A stretch of DNA of 37,992 nt from Fusobacterium sp. (GCF_019012925.1 NZ_JAGIRL010000016.1:1-37992), one strand, 5' to 3'; shown: positions 19,001 through 27,249, counted from the stretch's first letter. Made by a program: numbers and translations. The notes: a model not told the origin generated them from the letters alone.

Positions 19001-19572
19001 TCTATTATCCCATTATTAGTTAAATCGGTAATAGTCCCCTGATTATTAATTCCTATTCCCCAACCAAACACTCCATTTTCTACTATTTTTATCATTCCAT
19101 TATTTTCTAATAAACCTATATCTCCTCCATAATTTCCTATTCCTGTCTTATAACTCTCATCTTTCCCTTCTGCTGAATTTCCCATTACAGAAATAATTCC
19201 ACTATTGATTAAAGAGCCCATAACTTTAGAATTATCTATTCCCCAACCACTTTGATTAGTAGTAATAGCAATTTTACCATTATTTACGAAAGAGATGTTA
19301 TCTGCCCAATTAACAACTCCTACTCTACCACTTTCCAAAGCTATGTTATTGGTATAAATGTTATTTTTAAAACTATTTTCTTTATAAGGATTTTCTCCCC
19401 AAATCGAATCATCTTTACTAAACTCTATTTTTCCACTACTATTTTTTTCAATATATAGGCTATCCCCCATACTAAAAGAACTACTGAGTAAAAATGCCAC
19501 TATAGTTGCTAAACTTATCTTAATTTTTCTTTTTAAATACTTTTTTAATGCTTTTACAGCTAACTCTTTCAT
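16078..19572 (-). CDS. Autotransporter (type Va) outer-membrane protein, probable adhesin
   Basis: A 1164-residue type V secreted protein. The N-terminus has a long, lysine-rich signal peptide (about residues 1-36, hydrophobic core ISLATIVAFLLSSSFSMG), typical of Fusobacterium autotransporters. The passenger (to about residue 800) is full of NNG-I/V turns (NNGKI, NNGIID, NNGVI) characteristic of a right-handed beta-helix. About residues 505-550 include three RTX-like nonapeptide patches (GAGNDNLTL, GGSGNDKLVI). A proline-rich linker has a 12-residue unit repeated twice (about residues 750-777). The last roughly 290 residues alternate in beta-strand style from SWLVYGGFTHENGD to the terminal GFGIGYKL, giving the barrel. 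The ATG at 19572 follows AGGGGGAG. It has its own promoter and terminator. Ligand unknown; no protease triad recognised. Confidence 0.93.
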   Translation of the reverse strand: MKELAVKALKKYLKRKIKISLATIVAFLLSSSFSMGDSLYIEKNSSGKIEFSKDDSIWGENPYKENSFKNNIYTNNIALESGRVGVVNWADNISFVNNGKIAITTNQSGWGIDNSKVMGSLINSGIISVMGNSAEGKDESYKTGIGNYGGDIGLLENNGMIKIVENGVFGWGIGINNQGTITDLTNNGIIDVFNGKGTYSSSGIINESKFFINNIINRGIIIAKGIGAEQNPPIAGIENHGKIESINNIGVIKTIKYSDGLSGGIAGTEGEISKIVNSGKILSQSKSYAKPIEVYGDEVINNGSVIAKGKYAYGIIEFNNLKPIVNNGVILSIKTEKEYSTNDTIGSSEKDSLNAINNGLLIGDSSKFIKNNGTNNGIMFDTNENGKYNIQGISNTTKDGIKIGDKIIVNANLKDEKRDGNSWTATGSENIALNGENKSNMIYNGITDTLKISGKNTLTNSIVNGHTSAIVYDVSGGELTLEKSIVNGGGKDNTNAIQGQAGEDNLTLKTDTIVNGNIDLGAGNDNLTLLGSVQLNDDISGGSGNDKLVIDGKNKLNLYNSINSFEDINLKNSADLTLYETAKIMGAENVRIEAGSQINLRVDSNLLESDGSYVTHALYNNSDKTLNIIGDMSKQDENGTIHESKNPDKFNKLSILNIVTNGIGNLTNKDGSVIKFGNTKIDTEHSKSTEKEYISNGGVWVKTDSILTHAEVVEEKSNDGKLDTKVIIKGQEDLFGIIETFPLKPVDPAKPIIRPTPIVPANPIIRPTPIVPANPIKTKLYVKLNDIYKGIYTSGDKNFGALNGIVVNHSFTDKDKGDYTIIGNQKMQMATLLEYLREIYEETPYSFSNEATKKSMELFHNVVRDGDFKAKEKSWLVYGGFTHENGDQEQSYYGKNYHGFDVGTTNTAVDIKITGAYGQLEYGNTESLSSGLILGGNNTRIKVESSKLEGTSAYIGTYLKKDIDAFRITTGLGYQYTEYDGKRNVVNQSYSENYKDRGLNLYLDGKYSYEIGEKLYLEPSLGLSYTHIDQAGIREEQDKALALNVDSKEFDILEGTIGVNLKKVIATEKGKHTVSGGVTYRNILDGDEANYLTANYGGDDFEILIPHKNRDQISVGIKYQAELENGVFYDIKGNYFLNTDSKENSNKNSDRGEWRTGFGIGYKL
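17246..17332. repeat. 36-bp tandem repeat inside the autotransporter gene
   Basis: Two identical 36-bp units (17246-17281 and 17282-17317) are followed by a partial, diverged third. In protein they give PIIRPTPIVPAN twice, the proline-rich linker between passenger and barrel. The unit is a multiple of three, so copy-number change would lengthen or shorten the linker without breaking the frame. Confidence 0.9.
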
Positions 19573-19614
19573 TTTTCTCCCCCTAATTTATATTGATACA
19601 CCCCATTATCTTAT

Positions 19615-19643
19615 ATAATATTACATTTCTTATGAAAAGTAAA
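19615..19643 (-). promoter_or_regulatory. Promoter of the autotransporter gene
   Basis: On the minus strand TTTACT (19638-19643) and TATTAT (19615-19620) are 17 bp apart, about 45 bp before the ATG. The spacer holds a small TTTC/GAAA inverted repeat. The -35 box and the start of the spacer contain TACTTTTCAT, which also occurs downstream of the TnpB-like gene at 14577-14586. Confidence 0.65.
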
Positions 19644-19645
19644 CA

Positions 19646-19680
19646 TAAAAAAAGACAAGTAATATCTAATATTACCTGCC
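19646..19680 (-). terminator. Rho-independent terminator of the yczE-cobQ-unknown operon
   Basis: Arms 19654-19665 and 19669-19680 form a 12-bp stem (GGCAGGTAATAT with ATATTACTTGTC, two G-T pairs) with a 3-base loop and seven Ts after it on the minus strand. It begins 8 bp after the stop of the 114-residue gene. Confidence 0.88.
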
Positions 19681-19687
19681 CTTTATT

Positions 19688-20032
19688 TTAACTAGCTACT
19701 CTTAGCTCCTCATTTAGTTTCTCTATCTCAGTCAAAATCAGCTCAACTCTTCTAGCTCTCTCCAGAGCAAACTTTCTATCTTCACTCTTAGAGAAGTATC
19801 TCAAAAACCCTGTACTCACATACTCCATAATCTCTTTTACAGAGGTACACAGTATTATCCCTTTTTTTTGAAAAAGAACTATTCTAATATATCTCATTAC
19901 CACAGCTTGGATTATCTTCAGATTCATCTCCAATCTAGCTTCTTCCATTATATTTTGAGAGATAGCCAAACTCTTTATCTCTTCAAAATTTTTACCAATT
20001 TTTTCCTTTAAATTTTCATATCTGTCTTTCAT
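19688..20032 (-). CDS. Hypothetical protein, 114 residues, downstream of cobQ
   Basis: I do not recognise this protein. It is rich in charged residues and likely mostly helical: long amphipathic stretches at about 1-50 (ENLKEKIGKNFEEIKSL) and 84-111 (RARRVELILTEIEKLNEEL), with a more hydrophobic middle (VVMRYIRIVLFQKKGIILC, about 45-63). No signal peptide or obvious enzyme motif. The ATG follows a GAGGT box. It lies 7 bp after cobQ and just before a strong terminator, so it is the last gene of that operon, which suggests but does not prove a link to cobalamin metabolism. Real gene status is supported by its position, frame and ribosome-binding site. Confidence 0.72.
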   Translation of the reverse strand: MKDRYENLKEKIGKNFEEIKSLAISQNIMEEARLEMNLKIIQAVVMRYIRIVLFQKKGIILCTSVKEIMEYVSTGFLRYFSKSEDRKFALERARRVELILTEIEKLNEELRVAS

Positions 20033-20039
20033 TTTTACC

Positions 20040-21545
20040 TCATAATCCTTTATTCATTATCTCATAAATACTTGCCATATCAAGGTTGTTCCTCAAAAGT
20101 GTTGCAAGTTTATTATACTCCTTTTCTTTAAATTCAGCAAATGAAAATTTATCCTCTAGAGGTTTTAGTCCCTTTCTCTCTCTTACATTATTTAAAAATC
20201 TTCTAGTGAACTCCTCATTGTCAAAGATTCCGTGAATATATGTTCCAAATACACTCTCATTAGCTGTAAGGATGAAGTTCTCCTCTTTAACTAGGTTACT
20301 CTCCTCTCCTACAGTTACTCCTTGATGTATCTCATACCCTCTCACCTTGAGATTTTCACAACCTCTTATGACACTGGTTCCAAGGTCACTCTCCAATACT
20401 CTCTCCACCTGTTGGGTATATTTTACTCTCTCCATAACAGTTTTAATTTTTAAGAAACCAAATCCCTCTACTCTCTCTTGGTCTCCCTCAATATGATGTG
20501 GATCCTCTATCTCCTCTCCTAACATCTGGAATCCACCACAAATTCCTACTACCACTGTTCCTCTACTCTTTAACTCTTTAACTCTTTCAAATATCCCATT
20601 CTCTTTTAACTTCTCAATATCAGATATTGTATTTTTACTTCCTGGCAGTATGATTATATCCTCTTCTCCTAGATCCTCCTTATGAAACACATAGTTTAGT
20701 GCCACATCAGGATATTGGTTGAGAGCATCAAAATCTGTGTAGTTAGACATCTTATCTGTCCTAATTACACTTATCCTTATCTCTCCCTCTTTTTTAGTAT
20801 AGTCATTTATCTTCTTAGCAAGTACATCTTCCTCTTCTATATCCAATCTCTCATAGGGGATAACTCCTAAGAATTTAATATCCAATCCCTCACTCTTCAA
20901 TCTTGTCATAAGCATATCTATTCCAGGCTTTAATAGTTCAGCATCTCCTCTAAACTTATTTATTATCAAGCCCTTTATTCTCTTTCTATCCTCTTCGTCC
21001 AATAGAGCTATAGTTCCATAAAGTGAGGCAAATACCCCACCTATCTCTATATTCCCTACCAATATCACTGGAGCATCTACAAGTTCAGCCATACCCATAT
21101 TCACACAGTCATACTCTCTTAAGTTTATCTCTGCTGGACTTCCTCCCCCTTCCAACACTCCAATATCAAAATCTCTCTCTATCTTCTGATAGTTTCTCAA
21201 AGCTACCTCTTTCAAGTAACTACAATTTGAAAAATACTCCTGAGCTGAAGTATTCTTAACAGGTTTACCCTCAATTATTAGCTGTGAATTATTATCAGAA
21301 TTTGGTTTTAAAAGTATGGGATTCATAAAAGCTCTCGGTATCTCCATTCCAGATTCAGCCTGTACCACCTGAGCTCTGCCCATCTCTAGCCCCTCTATAT
21401 CTACAAATGAGTTTAAAGCCATATTCTGTGACTTGAATGGTGAAACCCTATACCCATCTTGAGCAAAAATCCTACATAACCCAGCTACTATTATACTCTT
21501 TCCAACAGATGAACCTGTCCCCTGTACCATTATCTTTCTATGCAT
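20040..21545 (-). CDS. cobQ: Cobyric acid synthase
   Basis: Amidates the b, d, e and g side chains of adenosylcobyrinic acid diamide using glutamine and ATP, in anaerobic or aerobic cobalamin synthesis. The N-terminal dethiobiotin-synthetase-like domain starts with the P-loop GTGSSVGKS (about residues 9-17) and has SPFKSQNMALNS (about 36-47). The C-terminal glutamine amidotransferase domain has the nucleophile loop GICGGFQMLG (about 335-345) and the catalytic His in TYIHGIFDNEEF (about 440). Length 501 is typical. AGGAG stands six bases before the ATG. It follows the membrane-protein gene by 12 bp. No other cob genes are seen in the window. Confidence 0.95.
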   Translation of the reverse strand: MHRKIMVQGTGSSVGKSIIVAGLCRIFAQDGYRVSPFKSQNMALNSFVDIEGLEMGRAQVVQAESGMEIPRAFMNPILLKPNSDNNSQLIIEGKPVKNTSAQEYFSNCSYLKEVALRNYQKIERDFDIGVLEGGGSPAEINLREYDCVNMGMAELVDAPVILVGNIEIGGVFASLYGTIALLDEEDRKRIKGLIINKFRGDAELLKPGIDMLMTRLKSEGLDIKFLGVIPYERLDIEEEDVLAKKINDYTKKEGEIRISVIRTDKMSNYTDFDALNQYPDVALNYVFHKEDLGEEDIIILPGSKNTISDIEKLKENGIFERVKELKSRGTVVVGICGGFQMLGEEIEDPHHIEGDQERVEGFGFLKIKTVMERVKYTQQVERVLESDLGTSVIRGCENLKVRGYEIHQGVTVGEESNLVKEENFILTANESVFGTYIHGIFDNEEFTRRFLNNVRERKGLKPLEDKFSFAEFKEKEYNKLATLLRNNLDMASIYEIMNKGL

Positions 21546-21557
21546 ACCCCACTCCTT

Positions 21558-22217
21558 TTAAAATCCTCTAAATACTCTACCTAAATGAACAATCTCCTCT
21601 TTTATACTTCTATGCTGTAATTTCTTAATATTTATATCTCCCATTCTAAACATCAGTTGTAACAAAAATCCCATACTCAATGCAGTAATGATAGTTCCTA
21701 TTCCCAACTTTCCACCTAATAGCCAACCTAGTACAAAAGCCATAACCTCTATTCCATTTTTTATAACACTCACAGGTTGATTAAATCTCTTAGTCAAAAT
21801 CTGCATAAATCCATCTCTTGGTCCACAACCCATACCCTGTATCATATACAGATATGTACCATATGTATAGAAAAATATCCCCACTAATAGCTCTATCACT
21901 CTCATATACACATTATCAAATGTTGGTATAAAGTTTAGATAGATTATCATATCTATAAATATCCCTATAAATATGAAGTTCAGTACAGTCCCTATACCGA
22001 TTGGCTGTCCTAAAAATATATCCATCAATACTATTATAACCCCTAAAGTTATACTTGCCTGTCCTATTGTAATCCCTGTTACCATAGATACACCTTGATG
22101 TAATACATCCCAAGGAGCAAGTCCTAGATTGGACTTCAAAATCACAACACACCCCAACGAACACGATAAAAACCCCAAGAATATCTTTACAAATCTCATT
22201 AACTCTTTTTTCAACAA
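21558..22217 (-). CDS. YczE/YitT-type integral membrane protein
   Basis: About 220 residues with five or six hydrophobic helices. Motifs of the YczE-like family are SNLGLAPWDVLHQGVS near the start, GIGTVLNFIFIG in the middle, and GMGCGPRDGFMQILTKR followed by GGKLGIGTIITALSMG. The function of the family is not established. The frame is open to a GTG at 22223, but AGGA lies only one base before it; the TTG at 22217 has a seven-base spacing and is my choice, and an ATG at 22199 is a third option. The association with cobQ could mean cobalamin or precursor transport, which is speculation. It appears to be the first gene of a three-gene operon. Confidence 0.8.
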   Translation of the reverse strand: MLKKELMRFVKIFLGFLSCSLGCVVILKSNLGLAPWDVLHQGVSMVTGITIGQASITLGVIIVLMDIFLGQPIGIGTVLNFIFIGIFIDMIIYLNFIPTFDNVYMRVIELLVGIFFYTYGTYLYMIQGMGCGPRDGFMQILTKRFNQPVSVIKNGIEVMAFVLGWLLGGKLGIGTIITALSMGFLLQLMFRMGDINIKKLQHRSIKEEIVHLGRVFRGF

Positions 22218-22282
22218 ACTCACTTCCTACTTATCTAAATTCCATAGATATCTTACTACAATATATGTTTTTTTTCCAGTAT

Positions 22283-23098
22283 TTATTTGATCGGCACTCT
22301 CACTATATATTTTAAGTCTGTAGGATCCTTCTCAAATGCTGGTCCTGATAGTATGTGTACAAATGTATCTCCATCTATCTCATAGCCCTCATCAACTACC
22401 CATTTTACCATCTTCTCCACACCAAATCTTATCTCATCAAACTTACTCTGACACACTGTAGATGCATATTTTTTCTTAGGATAGTAACATCTATTCCCAT
22501 ACTCCTCATAATCTTTTAGAAGTATGAGTTTATCATAGGCATAGCTCCTATTTACTATCTCCTCCTCTTTTATAGTGAAGGCATACATCCCCACAGGTAC
22601 TAGATTTTGCTTTGTAGATACCAAAAATCCATCTAGCTCCTTAAATGCTTTGGATATACCCACATAGTCCTTATCCATCACCACTGGAGCATAGATACCT
22701 CTTATCTCCTCCTCCTCAATAAAGAATCTATCCATATTGTTTTCTAGAGTTATGAGATATCTCATCTGAGTGGCATTCTCCACAAGCTCCTCTTCCAGTT
22801 CTTGAAGTCTTACAATCTCCTTTTTTGTCTGCTCCAACATCTTATTCATCAACTCAAGAGTGTGAGAATAGCTCACATTCTCCAGATGACTCTTTATCTT
22901 TGCATTACTAAATCCCAATTTTTTTAAGTGAACTATCATCTTAATAATAGGTATTTGAAAAAAGCCATAATATCTATAATTAGTATCCTCATCTTTATAA
23001 CTTGGTGATATTATCCCTTCACTGTCATAGTATCTCAATGTAGAAATTGGTAAGCTCGTTATCTTAGATACCTCTCCTATTGTTAAATAATCTTTCAT
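22283..23098 (-). CDS. MerR-family regulator with GyrI-like effector domain
   Basis: The N-terminal winged helix (LTIGEVSKITSLPISTLRYYDSEGII, residues about 4-29; shown only in part here as TLRYYDSEGII) is the MerR DNA-binding signature. A coiled-coil dimer helix (about 78-115, EQTKKEIVRLQELEEEL) follows. The last roughly 140 residues form a BmrR/GyrI-like ligand domain with WVVDEGYEIDGD and HILSGP. Such proteins bind drugs and switch on efflux genes. The gene overlaps the RND permease gene by an ATGA junction (23095-23098), so it is translated with the pump it probably controls. Having the regulator last in the operon gives a feedback loop. Confidence 0.88.
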   Translation of the reverse strand: MKDYLTIGEVSKITSLPISTLRYYDSEGIISPSYKDEDTNYRYYGFFQIPIIKMIVHLKKLGFSNAKIKSHLENVSYSHTLELMNKMLEQTKKEIVRLQELEEELVENATQMRYLITLENNMDRFFIEEEEIRGIYAPVVMDKDYVGISKAFKELDGFLVSTKQNLVPVGMYAFTIKEEEIVNRSYAYDKLILLKDYEEYGNRCYYPKKKYASTVCQSKFDEIRFGVEKMVKWVVDEGYEIDGDTFVHILSGPAFEKDPTDLKYIVRVPIK

Positions 23099-26000
23099 CT
23101 CTCTTCCTTTCTAATCTTTACCCTTTCAATTAACTCATCTACTAAATAATAAAACACTGGTATTACAATCAAAGTCAACAGTGTAGCTACTGACAATCCA
23201 AAAACAACTACAAATGACATCCCTTTATACATCTCCGAACCCTGTCCATTACTAAACATAAGTGGTAACATTCCCAATACTGTAGTCATAGTGGTCATAA
23301 GTATCGGTCTAAGTCTTGTTCTTCCTGCTGTTATTATCGCCTTAACCTTACTATCTCCCTCTTCTCTTCTTATATTTATGAAATCTATCAGAACAATAGC
23401 ATTATTTACAACTATACCAGCTAGCATTACAAATCCTATGGAAACCATAGCATCTATATTTAAATTTGCCCCATAGAGAGCGTAAAAAGCCCCTGTTGTA
23501 GATAGTGGAATAGACAGTATTATGATAAAAGGCATTACAAAAGATTCAAACTGCCACACCAGTATAAAATAGATCAAAAATATTGCTATTCCAAAAGTGT
23601 ATTTTAACTGTTCACTCATCTCAGCCATATCTGCACTCTTTCCACCCTGAGCATAGATCACACTATCAGGCAATCCCATTTTCTCTATCTCCTCTTCTAT
23701 CTTTTCCTGAGCTGTTTTCAAATCCAAACTTCTATCTAGGTTAGCATATAGCACTATCTTCTTTCTCTTATCCTTTTTCTCCAACTTAGAAGGTCCCTCT
23801 TCTATTCTAAAACTTGCTACATCTGAGATCTTTATATTCTTTCCACTTGGTAGAGTCACCCTTGAATCCAAGATATACTCTGTTGACTCCCTATAGTTTT
23901 GTGCCAATTTTAAAGTTACATCAATCTCATCATTATCACTGTTTATAGTGATAGGAACTCCCCCTTGTATCTGTACCTGCAACATTCTAGCTATATCTTT
24001 AATATTTACTCCATAATACTCAGCTTTCTCTCTATTGATATAGAATTTACCCTCTGGTTTTCCACCTTCAAAAGATGAACTCACCTCTTTTATCCCCTCA
24101 ATCCTAGAGACTCTCTCCTTTAGTTCACCTATTATACTCTGCAACTGCATATCACTATCTGAATATAGCTCCAACTCCAAATCATATATCCCTCTTATTC
24201 CGAATCTATAACCTGGTGTTATTGTTATCTCAGCATCTGGAATATCCACATAGACTCTTCTCAATTCGTGTATTATCTCCACCATAGATCTATCTCTTGT
24301 ACTCTTTAATCCAGCATTGATATTCAATATAGATCTCATTCCATTTCCAGAGACAGTAAAATCCTTTATAAAGTCCAACTGATTTACTCTACTCTCCAAT
24401 ATTCTAGCTATCCTATCTCCCCTATTTACATCTGAACCAGCTGGTAACTTTGCCACCACAGCAAATCTTCCCTCGTCCACGGTAGGAATAAATCTTCCTC
24501 CTAACTTACTTGCCACATATAGTGAACCTACAAAAAGTACAACTATACTAGCTAAAACTGCCCATCTCCTTCTAATAGCAAATTTCAACATAGATACATA
24601 ATTTCTCTTTACTAATTTAAAGAGTTTACCCTCTGAATTGATATCTCTCTTTCCATTCATTATCTTGCTTGAAATCATAGGAACAAAGGTAAGAGATATT
24701 ACAAGTGATGCTAATAGAGAGTAGGATATAGCATAACATAGATTATTGAATTGCTCCTTTGCCAAGCCCTCTTGAAATACCAGTGGTAAAAATGCTGCCA
24801 CTGTAGTCAATGTTGATGCCAACACAGGAAGAGCCATCTCTTGAGCCCCATCTCTAGCTGCTGTGATCCTATCTTTTCCCAACTCTGATAGATGTCTATA
24901 TATATTATCAACCACAACTACTGAGTTGTCAACTAACATTCCTATTCCCAATGATAATCCCATCAAAGACATCAAATTCAAAGTTATCCCTTGAGCATTC
25001 AAAAGAAAGAAGGTAAAGATTACTGATATTGGAATAGCTGTAGCTATTATCAATGTAGCTGATACACTCTTTAAAAATATAAACAGTATTATAGAGGCTA
25101 GAAAAAGCCCTATCATTCCACTTGTCTGTACATTTTTAATAGAGTTCATTATTGTTATTGAAGAGTCAAACTCATAGCTCATCACTGTATTATTTGGGAA
25201 TGACTGTTTTAACTCCTCTAGGTATCTCTTCACATTTTTTACTATCTCAACTGAATTTCCCTCATCTGTCTTTGAAACTATTACTAATATATTATCCTTT
25301 CCATTCTTTCTATTTACTGAAGTAAGATCTTTAGAGGAGATATCTATATCTGCTATATCCTTTAACTTTAAAAGGTGTCCATTTCTATTGCTCAAGACTA
25401 TATTTTTTATCTCATCAGCACTATTTATCTCAGCTTCAACCTTGATCAGATACTCCTTCTCTCCCTCTCTCACTATTCCACCAGGAATATTGATAGTAGC
25501 ACCACTCATCTTGTTGTATACATCTATTATACTCAAATTGTAGTTCTCCAATTTCTCTGGATCTATAACTACTGAAACCTCTTGTTCTCTACCACCATAA
25601 GTCTCTACCTCAGCTACACCTTCAATCCTTTCCAATATAGGTTTTAATGTATTCTCAATATAGCTTCTCATCTCTATCATATCTCCACCAGCCATTGAGA
25701 ATGTCAGTGCTGGTGCATCAGAAGATGAACTCTTCCTTATGGTTGGTTCCTTCATCTCCTCTGGAAATCTTCCTCTTATCTGGTTGATCTCATTTTGAAT
25801 AAGAGTAATTTTTGTCTCTACATCTGTACCATACTTAAATTTCACATATATAAAAGCCATCTCTGCTGTAGACTCTGAACTATACTCCACAACTCCCTCT
25901 ACATTGGGAAGTATGTTCTCTATCTTCCTTACTATCATCTTATCCATATCAGCTGGAGTTGCCCCTTCCCATCTCACTCTAATCCTTACAGTAGGTCTAT

Positions 26001-26124
26001 TTATATTGGGTAGCATCTCCACTGGCATCTTCTTCAATCCTAAATATCCAAAGAATATCATAGAGATTAAAAACATTATTGTAGTAGCTGGTTTTCTTAT
26101 TGAAAATTCTGGTATTGATCTCAT
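23095..26124 (-). CDS. RND efflux permease (HAE1/AcrB-like)
   Basis: A proton-driven inner-membrane pump of 1009 residues. It has the usual start (IRKPATTIMFLISMIFFG), a large periplasmic loop with GGREQEVSVVIDPEKL, a second loop, and about 12 membrane helices. The TM4 proton-relay region reads GMLVDNSVVVVDNIYRH, so the first relay Asp is kept and the second Asp of AcrB is Asn, as in many RND pumps outside Proteobacteria. Late motifs are FVMLAGIVVNNAIVLIDFIN and RLRPILMTTMTTVLGMLPL. It starts one base after the adaptor gene ends and is overlapped by merR. No outer-membrane channel is in this operon; the neighbouring TolC could be shared. Substrates unknown. Confidence 0.93.
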   Translation of the reverse strand: MRSIPEFSIRKPATTIMFLISMIFFGYLGLKKMPVEMLPNINRPTVRIRVRWEGATPADMDKMIVRKIENILPNVEGVVEYSSESTAEMAFIYVKFKYGTDVETKITLIQNEINQIRGRFPEEMKEPTIRKSSSSDAPALTFSMAGGDMIEMRSYIENTLKPILERIEGVAEVETYGGREQEVSVVIDPEKLENYNLSIIDVYNKMSGATINIPGGIVREGEKEYLIKVEAEINSADEIKNIVLSNRNGHLLKLKDIADIDISSKDLTSVNRKNGKDNILVIVSKTDEGNSVEIVKNVKRYLEELKQSFPNNTVMSYEFDSSITIMNSIKNVQTSGMIGLFLASIILFIFLKSVSATLIIATAIPISVIFTFFLLNAQGITLNLMSLMGLSLGIGMLVDNSVVVVDNIYRHLSELGKDRITAARDGAQEMALPVLASTLTTVAAFLPLVFQEGLAKEQFNNLCYAISYSLLASLVISLTFVPMISSKIMNGKRDINSEGKLFKLVKRNYVSMLKFAIRRRWAVLASIVVLFVGSLYVASKLGGRFIPTVDEGRFAVVAKLPAGSDVNRGDRIARILESRVNQLDFIKDFTVSGNGMRSILNINAGLKSTRDRSMVEIIHELRRVYVDIPDAEITITPGYRFGIRGIYDLELELYSDSDMQLQSIIGELKERVSRIEGIKEVSSSFEGGKPEGKFYINREKAEYYGVNIKDIARMLQVQIQGGVPITINSDNDEIDVTLKLAQNYRESTEYILDSRVTLPSGKNIKISDVASFRIEEGPSKLEKKDKRKKIVLYANLDRSLDLKTAQEKIEEEIEKMGLPDSVIYAQGGKSADMAEMSEQLKYTFGIAIFLIYFILVWQFESFVMPFIIILSIPLSTTGAFYALYGANLNIDAMVSIGFVMLAGIVVNNAIVLIDFINIRREEGDSKVKAIITAGRTRLRPILMTTMTTVLGMLPLMFSNGQGSEMYKGMSFVVVFGLSVATLLTLIVIPVFYYLVDELIERVKIRKEER

Positions 26125-26125
26125 C

Positions 26126-27187
26126 TTAGCTCTCCTTCACCCTATCATTATTATTTAATAGGTATTGCCCCTCTACTACAATTCTATCTCCCTCTTGGTA
26201 CTCTGGGAACTCAATCAATCTCATATCTCCTATTGTTCTTTTAGGAGTCACTCTATAGATAAAGACTCTATCACCTCTCACAACTGCTATATATGAGTAT
26301 AGATCTTTGATCATCAAAGCTTTTGTAGGTACAAAAATCCCCTTTATATCTCCCATTTTTAAACTTATTTTTGCATACATCCCCTTCAAAATTCTTTTAT
26401 CTAGATTTTTTATCCCCAATCTTATTGAGTATTTTTTGCTATCACTATCTGAATTTAAGTTGAATGTCTCTACAACACCCTCTCTCTTCTCTCCTAGCTC
26501 CTCTACGAATACCTCAGCCTTCTCTCCAATCTTGCTATTTCCTATATCCTTTCCTGTTATAGCTACATCTACTTCCATCTCTGAATTATCTATTACAGTG
26601 ACAATATTCACTCCAGATTTTAATTTTTCATATTTTTTCACATATAGATCAGTTATCACTCCATCTATTTTTGAAACAACATCTAAGTTATCAAAATCCT
26701 CCTTAGCTCTTATGAAATTTCCCTCTGCTATTTTCATCTCCCCTTGAGCAGTCTCATATCTATTCTTTACATTCAAATAATCATTTTCAGATATGATCTC
26801 CTTTTTATATAGTTTTTCATACTTTTCAAATGAGATCTTCTCTGTGGAAAATGTTGATTCAGCCTTTAAAAATCTTCCCTGTGCCTCATAGTAATCAGCT
26901 ACTACATCTGCATTGTAGAGCTTTACTATCACCTGCCCCTTTCTCACTCTATCTCCATTTTTGAAGTATATCTCCTCTACATCTCCACCAGTAGAAGTTA
27001 CTATTTTCATCTCCATCTTAGGCTTCAATTCCCCATTATAACTCTTTATATTATCCAAGACTCTCTCTTTTAACTCCATAGTCTTTACTGTCTTTACATT
27101 TTCCTTTTTTGAGAAATCACTCTTCATACCTTTACCACCACAACCTAACATTGTAACTGAAAGTAGCAATACAAGTATTTTTTTCAT
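26126..27187 (-). CDS. RND periplasmic adaptor lipoprotein (membrane fusion protein)
   Basis: Links the inner-membrane RND pump to an outer-membrane channel. The N-terminus is a lipoprotein signal (MKKILVLLLSVTMLGCGG, lipidated Cys 16). The lipoyl-like half (KMKEM-type start, GDVEEIYFKNGDRVRKGQVIVKL, about 69-91) leads into a coiled-coil hairpin (about 95-165) and returns through IDGVITDLYVKKYEKL. The beta-barrel domain then has ILKGMYAKISLKM. At 353 residues it is of normal size. AGGAGGAG precedes the ATG and a good promoter lies upstream, so this is the first gene of the second efflux operon. Confidence 0.92.
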   Translation of the reverse strand: MKKILVLLLSVTMLGCGGKGMKSDFSKKENVKTVKTMELKERVLDNIKSYNGELKPKMEMKIVTSTGGDVEEIYFKNGDRVRKGQVIVKLYNADVVADYYEAQGRFLKAESTFSTEKISFEKYEKLYKKEIISENDYLNVKNRYETAQGEMKIAEGNFIRAKEDFDNLDVVSKIDGVITDLYVKKYEKLKSGVNIVTVIDNSEMEVDVAITGKDIGNSKIGEKAEVFVEELGEKREGVVETFNLNSDSDSKKYSIRLGIKNLDKRILKGMYAKISLKMGDIKGIFVPTKALMIKDLYSYIAVVRGDRVFIYRVTPKRTIGDMRLIEFPEYQEGDRIVVEGQYLLNNNDRVKES

Positions 27188-27220
27188 CTAATAAATCTCC
27201 TCCTCTAATTTTATTTTATA

Positions 27221-27249
27221 ATCTTAACATAATTTCTCATCATTGTAAA
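27221..27249 (-). promoter_or_regulatory. Promoter of the adaptor-RND-merR operon
   Basis: On the minus strand TTTACA (27244-27249) and TAAGAT (27221-27226) are 17 bp apart, about 34 bp before the ATG. MerR targets usually have a 19-20 bp spacer. A different -35 choice (TTGATT just upstream) would give a 21-bp spacing, so MerR control of this site is possible but not shown. Confidence 0.6.

Noticed and set aside
21916..22164. Minus-strand 82-codon frame within the YczE-like gene
   Set aside because: It is an out-of-frame reading of a gene whose membrane motifs are clear in the other frame.
22224..22282. Cobalamin riboswitch before the yczE-cobQ operon
   Set aside because: The gap is only 59-65 bp and lacks a B12-box-like sequence.
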